Of a stretch of 64,000 nucleotides of DNA, positions 33,468 to 42,553 are shown piece after piece. Under the pieces are notes generated by a model, which was given only the letters and a program-made list of their open reading frames with translations, did not search any database and was not told the DNA's origin. A program made the translations under genes and the position numbers. Within the stretch, counting starts at the first letter, position 1; each line of letters opens with the position of its first letter. The stretch lies in NCBI RefSeq assembly GCF_000190755.2, contig NZ_JH109154.1, positions 186,001 through 250,000 of the forward strand, written 5' to 3'. The stretch comes from Methylobacter tundripaludum SV96. GTDB lineage: Bacteria > Pseudomonadota > Gammaproteobacteria > Methylococcales > Methylomonadaceae.

Positions 33468-33845
33468 TTAGTGATTAGAAGCGTAAAGCTGTTTTATTTC
33501 TTTATACCGGTTTAAAGCATCCGTTAAAGACTCTTTAGCCGATTGCGGCTCATTGCTCTGAAGAGCCGAACGCGCTTGCTTCAACACGTTGCTGGCTTGA
33601 TTGCGTTTCAGGTCAAGCACGTTATTGGCAATATCTTTTTGCAGCTGGCGGGCATCGGTAACCAGGTCTATGACCGCTTCGTTGTTCGCGCCATTGTCCA
33701 GCGCCGCCTTGGCCTCTTCCACTTTCGCAAGCGTGTTGTCGATAGCCGATTTAACGTCTTCATACGACGGATTCGCTACTGCAAAAGCGCTTGATGTCAT
33801 TACAGTCATCGCAATAGTAGCCAGGATTTTTTTGAATGTGTTCAT
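33468..33845 (-). CDS. Small secreted helical protein of unknown function
   Basis: The 125-residue product has a clear signal peptide (MNTFKKILATIAMTVM, cleavage near SAFA-VANP) and a mature part of about 100 residues predicted to be all helix, with a repeated pattern of Asn, Ala, Lys and Leu (VLKQARSALQSNEPQSAKES). It has no cysteines and only one histidine, so metal binding of the SmbP type is not supported. It is divergent from marR, and a proper terminator follows. The name of the family is not known to me. Confidence 0.75.
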   Translation of the reverse strand: MNTFKKILATIAMTVMTSSAFAVANPSYEDVKSAIDNTLAKVEEAKAALDNGANNEAVIDLVTDARQLQKDIANNVLDLKRNQASNVLKQARSALQSNEPQSAKESLTDALNRYKEIKQLYASNH

Positions 33846-34320
33846 GGGATAAACCTCATAGTTGATAAATAAAGTATTTCTACGTAACGATTAATGAGCC
33901 TTGGGGTAAGAAAGATTCAAGTTCATCGCTAGGTATGGGTATAGTCTAGCAGGACCTTGTCCTGATTAGTACTATTATTTGTTCTAATAAGAACTATTTT
34001 TTAGGCGCCCTGCTTTTCCCGCTACGGCCCTACCCATACTTGTAAAAACAAGTGTTATTTATCAATATATTACTTCTACATTACTGTAAGATTGCTTGGC
34101 TATTGCTTCCGCTCAACTAAGCCCCATGGTCGGCAAGTCTTACCGAAAACACCCAAAATCACCCCCTGTATGAACAAATAGCTTTGTTATTTGCGGCTGA
34201 TGTGTGGCCGTTCATTCGTTGACGGCCATTTCCGACGATTGATCGGAGCACCGGCAACATCCCAATAGCGCAGGAAGCGTTTTTAATCATTAAAAATCTT
34301 GAGGTTAAATCTAGTTAGGG
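33846..34320. other. Intergenic region between the secreted-protein gene and marR
   Basis: This is about 475 bp with no gene that I can support. It must hold the promoter of the reverse-strand secreted-protein gene. TTAGTA and TTCTAA near 33966-33987 form a weak inverted pair that resembles the marR-proximal palindrome at 34321. Confidence 0.4.
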
Positions 34321-34337
34321 TTAGTATTTGGTACTAA
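34321..34337 (+). promoter_or_regulatory. Candidate MarR operator
   Basis: TTAGTA-TTTGG-TACTAA is a perfect inverted repeat 23 bp ahead of the marR ATG. MarR proteins commonly bind such palindromes over their own promoter. Autoregulation is inferred. Confidence 0.5.
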
Positions 34338-34360
34338 TTAAAACAATTACCATCAAAAAT

Positions 34361-34837
34361 ATGAATTCCACTTCAACCTTTCCAACGGTACTGCGCGAGC
34401 TATTAAGGACACATCAAGCTTTTTTGGCCTATGCGGCGAGTCATGTTCACACGCTGGATCTGACGCTGCCGCAATACGATATTATTATCACCTTAGGCGA
34501 TACGCCCGGCATGACCTTCAAGAAGCTGGGCGAGAAGACATTAATTACAAAAGGAACCTTAACCGGCGTAATTAGCCGTCTGGAGGATAAAGGACTGGTG
34601 CAACGGGTGGCTTCGGAAACGGACGGCCGCAGTCAGATTGTGCGGCTGACAGCGGCGGGTGAGGATGTGTACAAACGTACTTTTCCCGAGCATCTGGTAT
34701 TCATTAACCGGATATTTGATGATTATTCCCCGGAGGATATAGTCAACCTTGGCGACACCCTGCGGCGGTTACACGATGCTGTAACCGCATTGCGTAGCAG
34801 CGGAAGCGGAACGCTTACTGATGAAACCAATGAATAG
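34361..34837 (+). CDS. MarR-family transcriptional regulator
   Basis: The ~158-residue winged-helix regulator has the recognition region MTFKKLGEKTLITKGTLTGV and the wing SRLEDKGLVQRVASETDGRS. The ATG at 34361 (MNSTSTFP) is preferred over an in-frame TTG 33 bases upstream that overlaps the palindrome. Ligand and targets are unknown; the divergent secreted-protein gene is the nearest candidate. Confidence 0.87.
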   Translation: MNSTSTFPTVLRELLRTHQAFLAYAASHVHTLDLTLPQYDIIITLGDTPGMTFKKLGEKTLITKGTLTGVISRLEDKGLVQRVASETDGRSQIVRLTAAGEDVYKRTFPEHLVFINRIFDDYSPEDIVNLGDTLRRLHDAVTALRSSGSGTLTDETNE

Positions 34838-35051
34838 ACCGTAGAGAGAAATTATTTGTAAGGCGCTGAACTTGATCTGACAGTTTCAAAACATTTGTTT
34901 AGATTGAACCTGACACTGACGGTCTCAGTTCGGCCATGAACTGCCTGTAGTGACTGGCAGCTTTATAACGATGAATAATGGCAGAATGAAGTACGGTAAA
35001 GCTTGGGCGAAAACCTTTACTTTCGGAGGATAGGCGAAAGTCCGGATGCCT

Positions 35052-35208
35052 ATATAGGCTACCAACTTAAGGTGGGACACGTGTCAAGGTTTAACCGTTC
35101 GCCCTGAGCTTGTCGAAGGGTGGACGGTTAAGCCGATCATGGTTCGACAAGCTCACCACGAACGGCTTAACCTTAGACTGTCTCGGCTTAAGTTGGTAGC
35201 CCCTATAT
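35052..35208. repeat. MITE-like inverted REP pair, copy 2
   Basis: The left arm ATATAGGCTACCAACTTAAG (35052-35071) is inverted as CTTAAGTTGGTAGCCCCTAT (from 35187) with a short bulge. Inside, GTTCGCCCTGAGCTTGTCG faces TTCGACAAGCTCACCACGAA. The whole unit can fold into one long hairpin. It occupies the middle of the 34.84-35.34 kb spacer, where I see no gene. Confidence 0.75.
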
Positions 35209-35343
35209 ATGATAAAAAACATTATCCTCTGTACATGACAAAAATAAAACCTTATAAACAGGTTCAGTATAATTGCGACATCAAATCGAATATTTCAAAC
35301 TATTTGGTATTGGTAATATATTGATACTACCAGGAGACATTTT

Positions 35344-36381
35344 CTGAAACAATCCTTTTACGACCTAAATTATTCCGAATTAGAAACAGTTATAAATCAG
35401 AATAATTTAAACCACTCAGCAGCGACAGTTCTTTTTAATTGGCATTATAAGAAAAAAGAAAATACTCAATGCCTTGATAAAATTTCCAAATGTTCATTGG
35501 CCTTTTTTAAAAATAATTTCGACTTTTCTCTACCCGAAATCGATACGGTTTATGAGTCAAAAAAAGATCGAACAGTAAAATTTCTTTTTAAGCTTAAAGA
35601 CAATCATAAAATTGAAACCGTCCTTATTCCGTTTCATAATAAATATTCTATTTGCCTTTCATCGCAGGTTGGCTGTGCAATGAATTGTTCTTTTTGTTTT
35701 ACCGGAAAACAAGGACTTAAAAGGAATTTGACTACAAGTGAAATTGTTGGTCAGTTTCTACAAGCCTGGCGTTGGTTAGCGAAAAATAGGCCTGGAGAAG
35801 AGAGAATTTTAAATATTGTTTTTATGGGACAAGGCGAACCTTTACATAATTTTGATGCCGTCAAAAAAGCGTGCGAAATATTTTTATCAAAACACGGAAC
35901 TTCAATTGGTGTTCAAAGAATTACTATTTCAACGGCTGGTTATATTCCTGGACTTAAAAGATGGAGCCAGGAAATTCCTGGAGTGAACCTTGCGTTATCT
36001 CTTCATTCACCCTTTGAAGAAAAGAGGAATGAACTTATTCCCATTAATATAAAATATCCGCTAGATGAAGTGTTGGCAACTATTGACAAGATACCATTAA
36101 ACAAAAAGCAATTTATTACTTATGAATATATTCTGATAAAAGATTTTAATGATACTCCAGATGATGCTGAAAAATTGGGAACGATACTGGCTGGTAAAAG
36201 TGCTTATATAAACTTAATTCCTTTTAACTCATTCCCAGGATCACATTACAATCGTCCGGATTTGGATAAAATTGAAAAGTTTAAAGAAGTTTTGGATACT
36301 TTTAAAATCCCGACTTTAATAAGAAGCGCTAAAGGCGATGATGTATTAGCAGCATGTGGACAACTCAATTCTAAAAATTAA
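35344..36381 (+). CDS. RlmN/Cfr-family radical SAM 23S rRNA methyltransferase, apparent CTG start
   Basis: The radical SAM cluster motif is GCAMNCSFCFTGKQG, followed by MGQGEPLHN and the C-terminal catalytic Cys in LAACGQL. RlmN methylates C2, and Cfr C8, of A2503 in 23S rRNA; I cannot separate the two here, though NLTTSEIVGQ favours an RlmN-type origin. Reading frame and N-terminal domain (KQSFYDLNYSELETV) continue 51 codons upstream of the first usable conventional start at 35497. They reach a CTG at 35344, preceded by AGGAGA at 6 bp spacing, which gives 345 residues, the family length. The gene is much more AT-rich than its neighbours. Confidence 0.82.
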   Translation: MKQSFYDLNYSELETVINQNNLNHSAATVLFNWHYKKKENTQCLDKISKCSLAFFKNNFDFSLPEIDTVYESKKDRTVKFLFKLKDNHKIETVLIPFHNKYSICLSSQVGCAMNCSFCFTGKQGLKRNLTTSEIVGQFLQAWRWLAKNRPGEERILNIVFMGQGEPLHNFDAVKKACEIFLSKHGTSIGVQRITISTAGYIPGLKRWSQEIPGVNLALSLHSPFEEKRNELIPINIKYPLDEVLATIDKIPLNKKQFITYEYILIKDFNDTPDDAEKLGTILAGKSAYINLIPFNSFPGSHYNRPDLDKIEKFKEVLDTFKIPTLIRSAKGDDVLAACGQLNSKN

Positions 36382-36401
36382 ATAGCCCGTAGGTTTCCAC
36401 T

Positions 36402-36450
36402 GGTTCCCAAGCTCCAGCTTGGGAACCCAGTCGTGGAAGCTCCAGCTTCC
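36402..36450. repeat. REP hairpins left of the RAYT gene
   Basis: GGTTCCCAAGCT-CC-AGCTTGGGAACC (36402-36427) is a perfect hairpin, followed by the smaller GGAAGCT-CC-AGCTTCC (36435-36450). Such REP sequences are substrates of the adjacent transposase. Confidence 0.8.
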
Positions 36451-36480
36451 CGTCTGCTCTCACCACAAAGGAGAACAACC

Positions 36481-37014
36481 ATGCCAAGAAGCCGCTACCG
36501 CGTCCAATCCAACCCATGCCCCCACTTCCTGACCGCAACGATAAACCGCTGGCTACCTTTGTTTACCCGCCCGGAAACAGTGGACATCATTCTCGATTCT
36601 TGGCGTTTTTTACAGAACGATACAAATTTCCAAATCTACGGTTACGTCATCCTTGAAAATCATCTGCATCTTATCGCCGCGTCTGATAATTTAAGCCATG
36701 ACATGCAGCGCTTTAAATCCTACACGGCAAAACAAATCGTCGCGCATCTGGAACAACGCCGCTCGGTCAAGCTGCTGGAGTTGCTGGCGTTTTTTAAACG
36801 CGCCCATAAGCAGGAGACCACTTATCAGGTTTGGGAAGAAGGCAATCATCCGCAAATTATCGAATCTGAGGTGGTTATGCGTCAAAAGCTGGATTACATT
36901 CATCACAATCCCGTAAAGCGGGGCTACGTGGACCAGCCGGAACATTGGCGTTATTCCAGTGCGCGTAGTTATGCCGGTCAGGAGGGGGTGATTGAGGTGA
37001 TTCGGTCGTGGTGA
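36481..37014 (+). CDS. REP-associated tyrosine transposase (RAYT)
   Basis: The ~177-residue Y1 transposase has the HUH-type motif ENHLHLIA near residue 61, the catalytic Tyr in FKSYTAKQI, and the RAYT C-terminus DYIHHNPVKRGYVDQPEHWRY. It starts at the ATG at 36481, after AAGGAG; an open extension upstream runs through the REP hairpins and is not genuine. RAYTs are single-copy domesticated enzymes that spread REP elements. Matching REP hairpins lie on both sides. Confidence 0.92.
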   Translation: MPRSRYRVQSNPCPHFLTATINRWLPLFTRPETVDIILDSWRFLQNDTNFQIYGYVILENHLHLIAASDNLSHDMQRFKSYTAKQIVAHLEQRRSVKLLELLAFFKRAHKQETTYQVWEEGNHPQIIESEVVMRQKLDYIHHNPVKRGYVDQPEHWRYSSARSYAGQEGVIEVIRSW

Positions 37015-37021
37015 GTTGCTC

Positions 37022-37047
37022 GGGAAGCTGGCGCTTGGGAACCAGCG
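37022..37047. repeat. REP hairpin right of the RAYT gene
   Basis: GGGAAGCTGGCGCTTGGGAA and the following CCAGCG contain the GCTGG/CCAGC stem and the core CTTGGGAACC shared with the left REP. The following 250 bp up to the next gene show no feature. Confidence 0.65.
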
Positions 37048-37300
37048 CAACTCCTCTCAATTTTTGATCAATCTTGACGGTCGCTTGTCGGCCATAAGTT
37101 GTCAGTCATGTTTATTGCAATTTTGCTGATTGTCTGACTTGTTTTCGCTCATCAGCAGTCATTTATCAAAATACCTCTTCATAGTAGCAAGAGAGGCTCG
37201 AGAAATTGCAGCGAATTAAGATGGATGCTAAAGTTCATTAGCTTAGAAAACACCTTCTTCTGATGTTTTGAACAATCTTCTAATAAATAAAGGTGATGCG

Positions 37301-38932
37301 ATGTCTTCTGATAGTAATGTTATAGCAACTGTGGTTCATCTCAGTGATATTCATTTCGGATTTACTGGTCCAGAGCCTGTATGGGACGAATTGGTTAGAT
37401 TTGTTTTAGATATTAAGCCTGCCGCCATACTAATCACGGGTGATATTGTAAATACTCCTGGAAATAAACTGTTCAATTTGGCTCAATCTGAACTTAAAAA
37501 ATTCGGAGATGTGCCTGTACTTATATGCCCAGGCAATCATGACCGGCACTGGCTTGGCAATGCTTTAGGGAGCTTGCAGCTACCCTTCACTCGCGACTTT
37601 TATTATTTCCTAAAAGATTGGTTTCGCGGAGCGCCACATTATGAGGTGCTGGATTTGGGAGCACGGATTGTAGCAAGGGTGACGGCTATAGATTCCAGCG
37701 ACAAATGTAGTTACTTTGCCAGAAGTTTTGTCGATGCAGATACCCTTAAGAATCTAGCACAAGCGGTGGACAACAAGAAGCAAGACGATAAAGAAAAGGG
37801 GAAATTGAACATACGCATTGTCATGACTCACCATCATCTTCTACCAGTAGTCTCTCTTGAGGCCAAATACGATCAACTCATTGGACCTTTTCAAACTGCA
37901 ACGACATTGACTGTCAACGCAGGAACTGTCCTGAAGACACTTTCGGAAGGCCATGTTGACCTAGTTTTACATGGGCACGAGCATGAGAAAAATATTGCTA
38001 AATATACAACAATTGAAAATAGGTTGGGAAATGTCACGATCATAGGAGCAGGATCGTCGACTGGTACAATTACGGGTAAGGGATGGTATTTCAGTAAGGC
38101 TAGCTTTAATGTGATTGAGGTCTGCGAAGATGATTCTATTTGGCTACGAACATATTTTGGTTCGGGTAAAACATTCTCAAGCTCAACAGAGAATCGCCAT
38201 TTACTTTTCGAGGCAGTCGATTTAAGACGCGCACGCTATTATCTAACTCACAATATCGACGAAACTGAAGCATTGGGACTAAAGCTTCACTTTCGCTTTT
38301 TGGTTAACAGAGACATTATTGTTCATCGATCTTACTTCAATATTAGCCTAATCGATAATACTCACGAGTTCTCAGTTTATTCAGAAACGGGAAAGTTGCC
38401 GAAAGATCTGAAGGTATGGGTGGTTGATAAGGATGGTAATAAAATTTACGGTGATGTTGGTGAAGGGTTCTATGTTGATAAAAAAAGGACAAATGCTTGG
38501 CGTTGCAAAGCGAAATTCCCAGTGCAAATATTTCAGTTTCCCTACCATGTAGTTACAAGTTATCGTTGGGAAGAAGTGGGTATGTTGACCAGAGAACATA
38601 TTGATAAATTACCTGCTCAGTCGCGCGGCCCACTATATTCTGATTACCTAAAACATGTATATTACCTCATACCCCCCTTAGATAAAATGCCTGCGACATT
38701 GGATATTTCAGTGGATTTACCTACCGAATTGGCTCCTGATGACGCGCCTGGAAATGTTTTTGTTTATACACAAGCTGAAGGAGAAAATTGTCCAGTTCAT
38801 TCAATTGCACTTACTAAGACTATTTATTCAAGCGGCGAAGGCCATTATGCGTTGCGAGTTGACTACCCAGACCCAGAAACCAAATACTTTCTAGCATGGC
38901 TAGTTCGTAACGAACCCAAGGTAATGCATTAA
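37301..38932 (+). CDS. Calcineurin-like metallophosphoesterase with unknown C-terminal region
   Basis: The 543-residue protein starts at the ATG at 37301, after AAAGGTGATGCG. Residues ~8-270 form the metallophosphoesterase domain: HLSDIHFGF, ITGDIVNTPGNK, CPGNHDRHW, MTHHHLLP and LHGHEHEKN, with all metal ligands present. The C-terminal half is beta-rich by appearance (FRFLVNRDIIVHR, YRWEEVGML) and matches no domain I know. There is no signal peptide or membrane helix. It stands alone beside a RAYT. Substrate unknown. Confidence 0.82.
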   Translation: MSSDSNVIATVVHLSDIHFGFTGPEPVWDELVRFVLDIKPAAILITGDIVNTPGNKLFNLAQSELKKFGDVPVLICPGNHDRHWLGNALGSLQLPFTRDFYYFLKDWFRGAPHYEVLDLGARIVARVTAIDSSDKCSYFARSFVDADTLKNLAQAVDNKKQDDKEKGKLNIRIVMTHHHLLPVVSLEAKYDQLIGPFQTATTLTVNAGTVLKTLSEGHVDLVLHGHEHEKNIAKYTTIENRLGNVTIIGAGSSTGTITGKGWYFSKASFNVIEVCEDDSIWLRTYFGSGKTFSSSTENRHLLFEAVDLRRARYYLTHNIDETEALGLKLHFRFLVNRDIIVHRSYFNISLIDNTHEFSVYSETGKLPKDLKVWVVDKDGNKIYGDVGEGFYVDKKRTNAWRCKAKFPVQIFQFPYHVVTSYRWEEVGMLTREHIDKLPAQSRGPLYSDYLKHVYYLIPPLDKMPATLDISVDLPTELAPDDAPGNVFVYTQAEGENCPVHSIALTKTIYSSGEGHYALRVDYPDPETKYFLAWLVRNEPKVMH

Positions 38933-39090
38933 TTTTTTGGTGGGACTGTTTAGTCTCTGCTACATGTTCAATAATAGGCTATCAGCAAATTATTTTGTGA
39001 TGGACAGCATTGGGTCGAACTGAGACAGTCAATGTCTGATGCAGTTGAGGCTAATTTTGGCAATTAGATCAAGTCCAGAGTTTTACAAAT

Positions 39091-39693
39091 TCATTCAACT
39101 CCCCTGCCCCATTGCCCCGCATAAAAGCGTTCATTCAGTGCGGCCCTGGAACGAGCGGCTAATTCGGTTTCCTTAAAATCGTCATCAAGCACATCAGCAT
39201 CGGCTTGATAGCCGACGGCCATCATTGCCATCGGCCTGCAATCGCCCGGAAGATTAAAAACCTCTCGGGCTTTTTCAGCATCAAAACCGCCCATTTGATG
39301 TACACACATTCCCATCGCAGTAGCCTGCAAGCACAAGCTGACGCCGGCCGCTCCGGTGTCATACATCGCCCAGCGGTTAGGCTGGCCGTTATGATTGAAA
39401 TTTTCCATTGCCACAGCAAGTATCAACACCGGAGCGTTCTTGACCCATCGCTGGTTCTTTTCAGCCAGGATTGAAAACGCATGTTGCCAGTCGGTTTCAT
39501 CGGTGGCTTTATCGCAGACCACAAACCGCCAAGGCTGGTCATTAAAGCAAGACGGCGCCCAATGTGCGGCTTCCAGTAGCGCCAGCAAATCATCATGACT
39601 CACCGGTTTGTCAGGGTCAAAAGCCCGTGGACTCCAGCGTGCCTGAATAATATCGTGAATTTTTACACGGGTTGTTGCCGGTTTTTGCTGCAT
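39091..39693 (-). CDS. Nitroreductase-family FMN oxidoreductase
   Basis: The 200-residue protein starts its domain with IIQARWSPRAFDPDKPV and carries the FMN-contact segments APSCFNDQPWRFVV and GAAGVSLCLQATAMGM. The family reduces nitro, quinone or other electrophilic substrates with NAD(P)H. It is monocistronic on the reverse strand; the pirin gene is 500 bp away. Confidence 0.9.
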   Translation of the reverse strand: MQQKPATTRVKIHDIIQARWSPRAFDPDKPVSHDDLLALLEAAHWAPSCFNDQPWRFVVCDKATDETDWQHAFSILAEKNQRWVKNAPVLILAVAMENFNHNGQPNRWAMYDTGAAGVSLCLQATAMGMCVHQMGGFDAEKAREVFNLPGDCRPMAMMAVGYQADADVLDDDFKETELAARSRAALNERFYAGQWGRGVE

Positions 39694-40195
39694 GTTTGTC
39701 TCCTTAGTCTGGTTAGATAAAAATCGATTTAGCTATGATCGGCAATAACTTCTCCTAAACCTGGACTCATCGATCCCACGCTCCTCATCACGGCCGGATG
39801 GATAATCCCTTCTCCCTCAGGGAGAAGGCTAGGATGAGGGGATCAAATAAAGATTTTGCCTTATTTTTAATCTCCTCACCCCAACCCTCTCCAACAGGAG
39901 AGGGAGCTATAACCGGGGAGTCGCTATTTTTGCGAAAGCTTTTATGGGCATCCCTGCCCAACAAGCGGCAAAAGCTACGCGACCGCTAATGCCTGCGGCT
40001 GCCCCAGCCGTCCTGCTTCATTCGCTGGATACCCAACAAGGGGTATCCAACATCATTCTCGCAATGACTCGACGCGATGTCGGAAAGCCTGCATTTTCAC
40101 TACGCAAAAAACGCTTCGTGAAAACACATGCCCTATCGCTTCTGGGGACTACTCGACTCCTGTCTCGCAGCGGCGGAAGTTATTTTGGCGAAATC
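39694..40195. other. Intergenic spacer with hairpins, no gene supported
   Basis: This 500-bp spacer contains CCTTCTCCC-TCA-GGGAGAAGG (about 39808-39828), CTCTCC-AACA-GGAGAG near 39890, and GGATACCC/GGGTATCC near 40026-40047. These look like dispersed repeat debris. The open frame across 39944-40276 runs into the pirin gene on the other strand and has no protein-like composition. Confidence 0.5.
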
Positions 40196-41056
40196 CTACT
40201 GCGTCAACACGCCGTCACGATAATCGCGAAACGCCTGTTCAATTTCTTCGCTGGTGTTCATCACAAACGGGCCTGATTGCACCACCGGCTCCTTTAACGG
40301 CAGCGCGGCTAACACCAGAAATTGCGCCGACTGATCTTGTGTTGCCAGCTGTAGGTTATCGCCGTTTTGTAACTGCCCGAGTTGCCCCGCCTTTAAAACC
40401 TTGTCCGACGCGCCGATAGCCAGCTCGCCTTTGTACACATAGACCAAGACCGTGTGTTCTTCGTCTATCGGTATATCAAGCTGTTGCTTGGGGCTTAACC
40501 GCACATCGAAATACAACGGCTGTGTCGATACGCCTGTTACCGGGCCGGATATTTTTTGTGTTTCGGCGACATAGTCACCGGCGATGACCTTGATGTAACC
40601 GCCGTCCGCCAATGCAACGCTAGGGATTTTTGCGGCGGCAAACTCCTGGTAATGCGGCGGTTTCATTTTTTCTTTGGCAGGCAGATTAATCCATAGCTGA
40701 AAGCCGTGTAACAAGCCGTTTTCCTGTTCCGGCATTTCCGAATGAATAATGCCGTGCGCGGCCGTCATCCATTGCACATCGCCAGCTCGCAGATGCCCTT
40801 CATGACCCAGATGATCGCGGTGCAGCATGGCACCTGCCAGCATATACGTCACGGTTTCAAAGCCGCGATGCGGATGATCGGGGAAGCCGCCGACATAGTC
40901 CGTCGGTTCATCGGAGCCAAACTCATCCAGCAAAATAAAAGGATCGAAAGCGTTTTTTTGTTGCTGACTGACAATACGTTTCAGTTTGACGCCAGCCCCA
41001 TCCGAGGTATTTTGTCCGCTTATTACAGCCGCAAGTTGTCGTGTTTGCTTATTCAT
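40196..41056 (-). CDS. Pirin family protein
   Basis: The 286-residue bicupin has the metal-site signature FPDHPHRGFETVTYM followed by HRDHLGHEG and WMTAAHGIIHSEMPE, which supply the His and Glu ligands. Bacterial pirins such as YhhW have quercetinase activity; others act as regulators or redox sensors. The start overlaps the doxX stop by 8 bp, so the two are one operon. Confidence 0.92.
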   Translation of the reverse strand: MNKQTRQLAAVISGQNTSDGAGVKLKRIVSQQQKNAFDPFILLDEFGSDEPTDYVGGFPDHPHRGFETVTYMLAGAMLHRDHLGHEGHLRAGDVQWMTAAHGIIHSEMPEQENGLLHGFQLWINLPAKEKMKPPHYQEFAAAKIPSVALADGGYIKVIAGDYVAETQKISGPVTGVSTQPLYFDVRLSPKQQLDIPIDEEHTVLVYVYKGELAIGASDKVLKAGQLGQLQNGDNLQLATQDQSAQFLVLAALPLKEPVVQSGPFVMNTSEEIEQAFRDYRDGVLTQ

Positions 41057-41504
41057 CGTTAGCCTCCAGTTTTGTTTCTATCAGAGCATCCAGCGAGTAC
41101 GGTCCACCGCCGATAACTATCAGTGCCGTAGTTGCCGATAATAAAGCCAACGCATATTCAATACCATGCGTATCCAGAAAAAAGCCGTGCCCCCAATGCA
41201 CCCAAAACAGTGCGACCAGCATCGTCAGCGCATTAATTATCGCCGCCGGACGCGTCAACAAGCCCAGAATTAACGCAACACCGCCAAAAAATTCGGCACT
41301 GCCCGCCAATAACGCCATAACAAAGCCCGGAGTCAAACCCACCGACGCCATCCATTGCCCTGTTCCGTCCAAACCGTAACCGCCAAACCAAGCGAACAGT
41401 TTTTGGCTGCCATGCGCCGCCAGAATCAAGCCGATAGGAACGCGCAGTATGACCGCTTCCAGACCTGCATTAGCAAGCCGTGTTTTATTGATTAAATTTT
41501 TCAT
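41049..41504 (-). CDS. DoxX-family membrane protein
   Basis: The 151-residue protein has four transmembrane helices and the family core RVPIGLILAAHGSQKLFAWFG. DoxX/DoxD-like proteins are linked to quinone or thiosulfate redox in some organisms, but the role of this group is unclear. It is the first gene of a doxX-pirin operon and is divergent from a LysR regulator 127 bp away. Confidence 0.88.
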   Translation of the reverse strand: MKNLINKTRLANAGLEAVILRVPIGLILAAHGSQKLFAWFGGYGLDGTGQWMASVGLTPGFVMALLAGSAEFFGGVALILGLLTRPAAIINALTMLVALFWVHWGHGFFLDTHGIEYALALLSATTALIVIGGGPYSLDALIETKLEANDE

Positions 41505-41631
41505 GATAACCTCTTAAATGTTAAACAATTTGAAATGTCGAGATCATTATAGAATTGGCCTGAATAATAAAAAGCGATCAATTTTGCTTAATAGCTTCAA
41601 AATATTTGAACAATAAACACGAGCAGACAGC

Positions 41632-42525
41632 ATGAAATATCCTATCACCCTCGACGCACTGGAAGTACTGGATGCAATAGCCCGAAAAGGCAGCTTTGCC
41701 GTAGCGGCAAATGAGCTGTTTCGGGTGCCTTCGGCAATCTCTTATACCGTGCAGAAACTGGAACAGGACCTGGATGTGGTCTTGTTTCGCAAAGAAGGCA
41801 GAAAAGCCGTATTGACCGAGGCCGGAAAAGTATTGCTTGAACAAGGCCGCGAAATCCTGGACGCAACCGAACGCCTGGTCATAGCCGCCAAGAAAACCCA
41901 CAGCGGCTGGGAACCTGTTTTCAATATCGCAATAGATTCCATTTTAAATTTTGATTTCATCTATCCGTTAATAGCCCGGTTTTACGAGGTTCTGCCGGAT
42001 ATTGAGATCAATATTTATGAGGAAGTGCTGGGCGGCGCGCAAGAAGCCATCACCAGTAACCGGGCCGATCTGGTCATAGGCGCGGGCGCTGAAGCTGCGC
42101 CGAGCCAAGGCATTAAATACCAGAAGATCCGGCAGATTGAATGGGTTTTCGCCGTTGCGCCGGGCCATGAACTGACCCAGGCATCATTGCCGCTCTCCCG
42201 GCAACTGATTGAACAACACCGCTTTATCGTGGTCAGGGACTCATCAAGGAATCAGGCGCCGCAAAGCCATCGGGTATTCAGCAAGCGTCCGGTATTGAGC
42301 GTGCCGTCGGTGGAAGAAAAAATACATGCCTTATGCTCGGGTTTAGGCGTCGGCTTTTTACCGGCGCACCGGATTCAGGAGTCGCTTGAACGAGGCCGTC
42401 TTATCGCGCTGCCGGTAGAAGATACGATACCGATTGATACCCTCCACATGGCCTGGAAAACAACCAATAAAGGCAAAGTCTTGCGCTGGTTTATCGAGCA
42501 GTTATCCCGGCATGATTTCATTTAA
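41632..42525 (+). CDS. LysR-family transcriptional regulator
   Basis: The 297-residue LTTR has its N-terminal helix-turn-helix (LDAIARKGSFAVAANELFRV, then SAISYTVQKLE) and a type 2 periplasmic-binding-like effector domain from about residue 90. The conserved GVGFLPAHRI lies near the C-terminus. The divergent position relative to doxX-pirin makes that operon the likely target. Closest in appearance to the YhaJ/AllS-like group; the ligand is unknown. Confidence 0.9.
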   Translation: MKYPITLDALEVLDAIARKGSFAVAANELFRVPSAISYTVQKLEQDLDVVLFRKEGRKAVLTEAGKVLLEQGREILDATERLVIAAKKTHSGWEPVFNIAIDSILNFDFIYPLIARFYEVLPDIEINIYEEVLGGAQEAITSNRADLVIGAGAEAAPSQGIKYQKIRQIEWVFAVAPGHELTQASLPLSRQLIEQHRFIVVRDSSRNQAPQSHRVFSKRPVLSVPSVEEKIHALCSGLGVGFLPAHRIQESLERGRLIALPVEDTIPIDTLHMAWKTTNKGKVLRWFIEQLSRHDFI

Positions 42526-42553
42526 GTAGTCCCTCAAAATACTTACTCACCTA

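Noticed and set aside
39944-40276. 110-codon forward frame before the pirin gene
   Set aside because: It overlaps the pirin 3' end and repeat hairpins; no ribosome-binding site or protein-like pattern.
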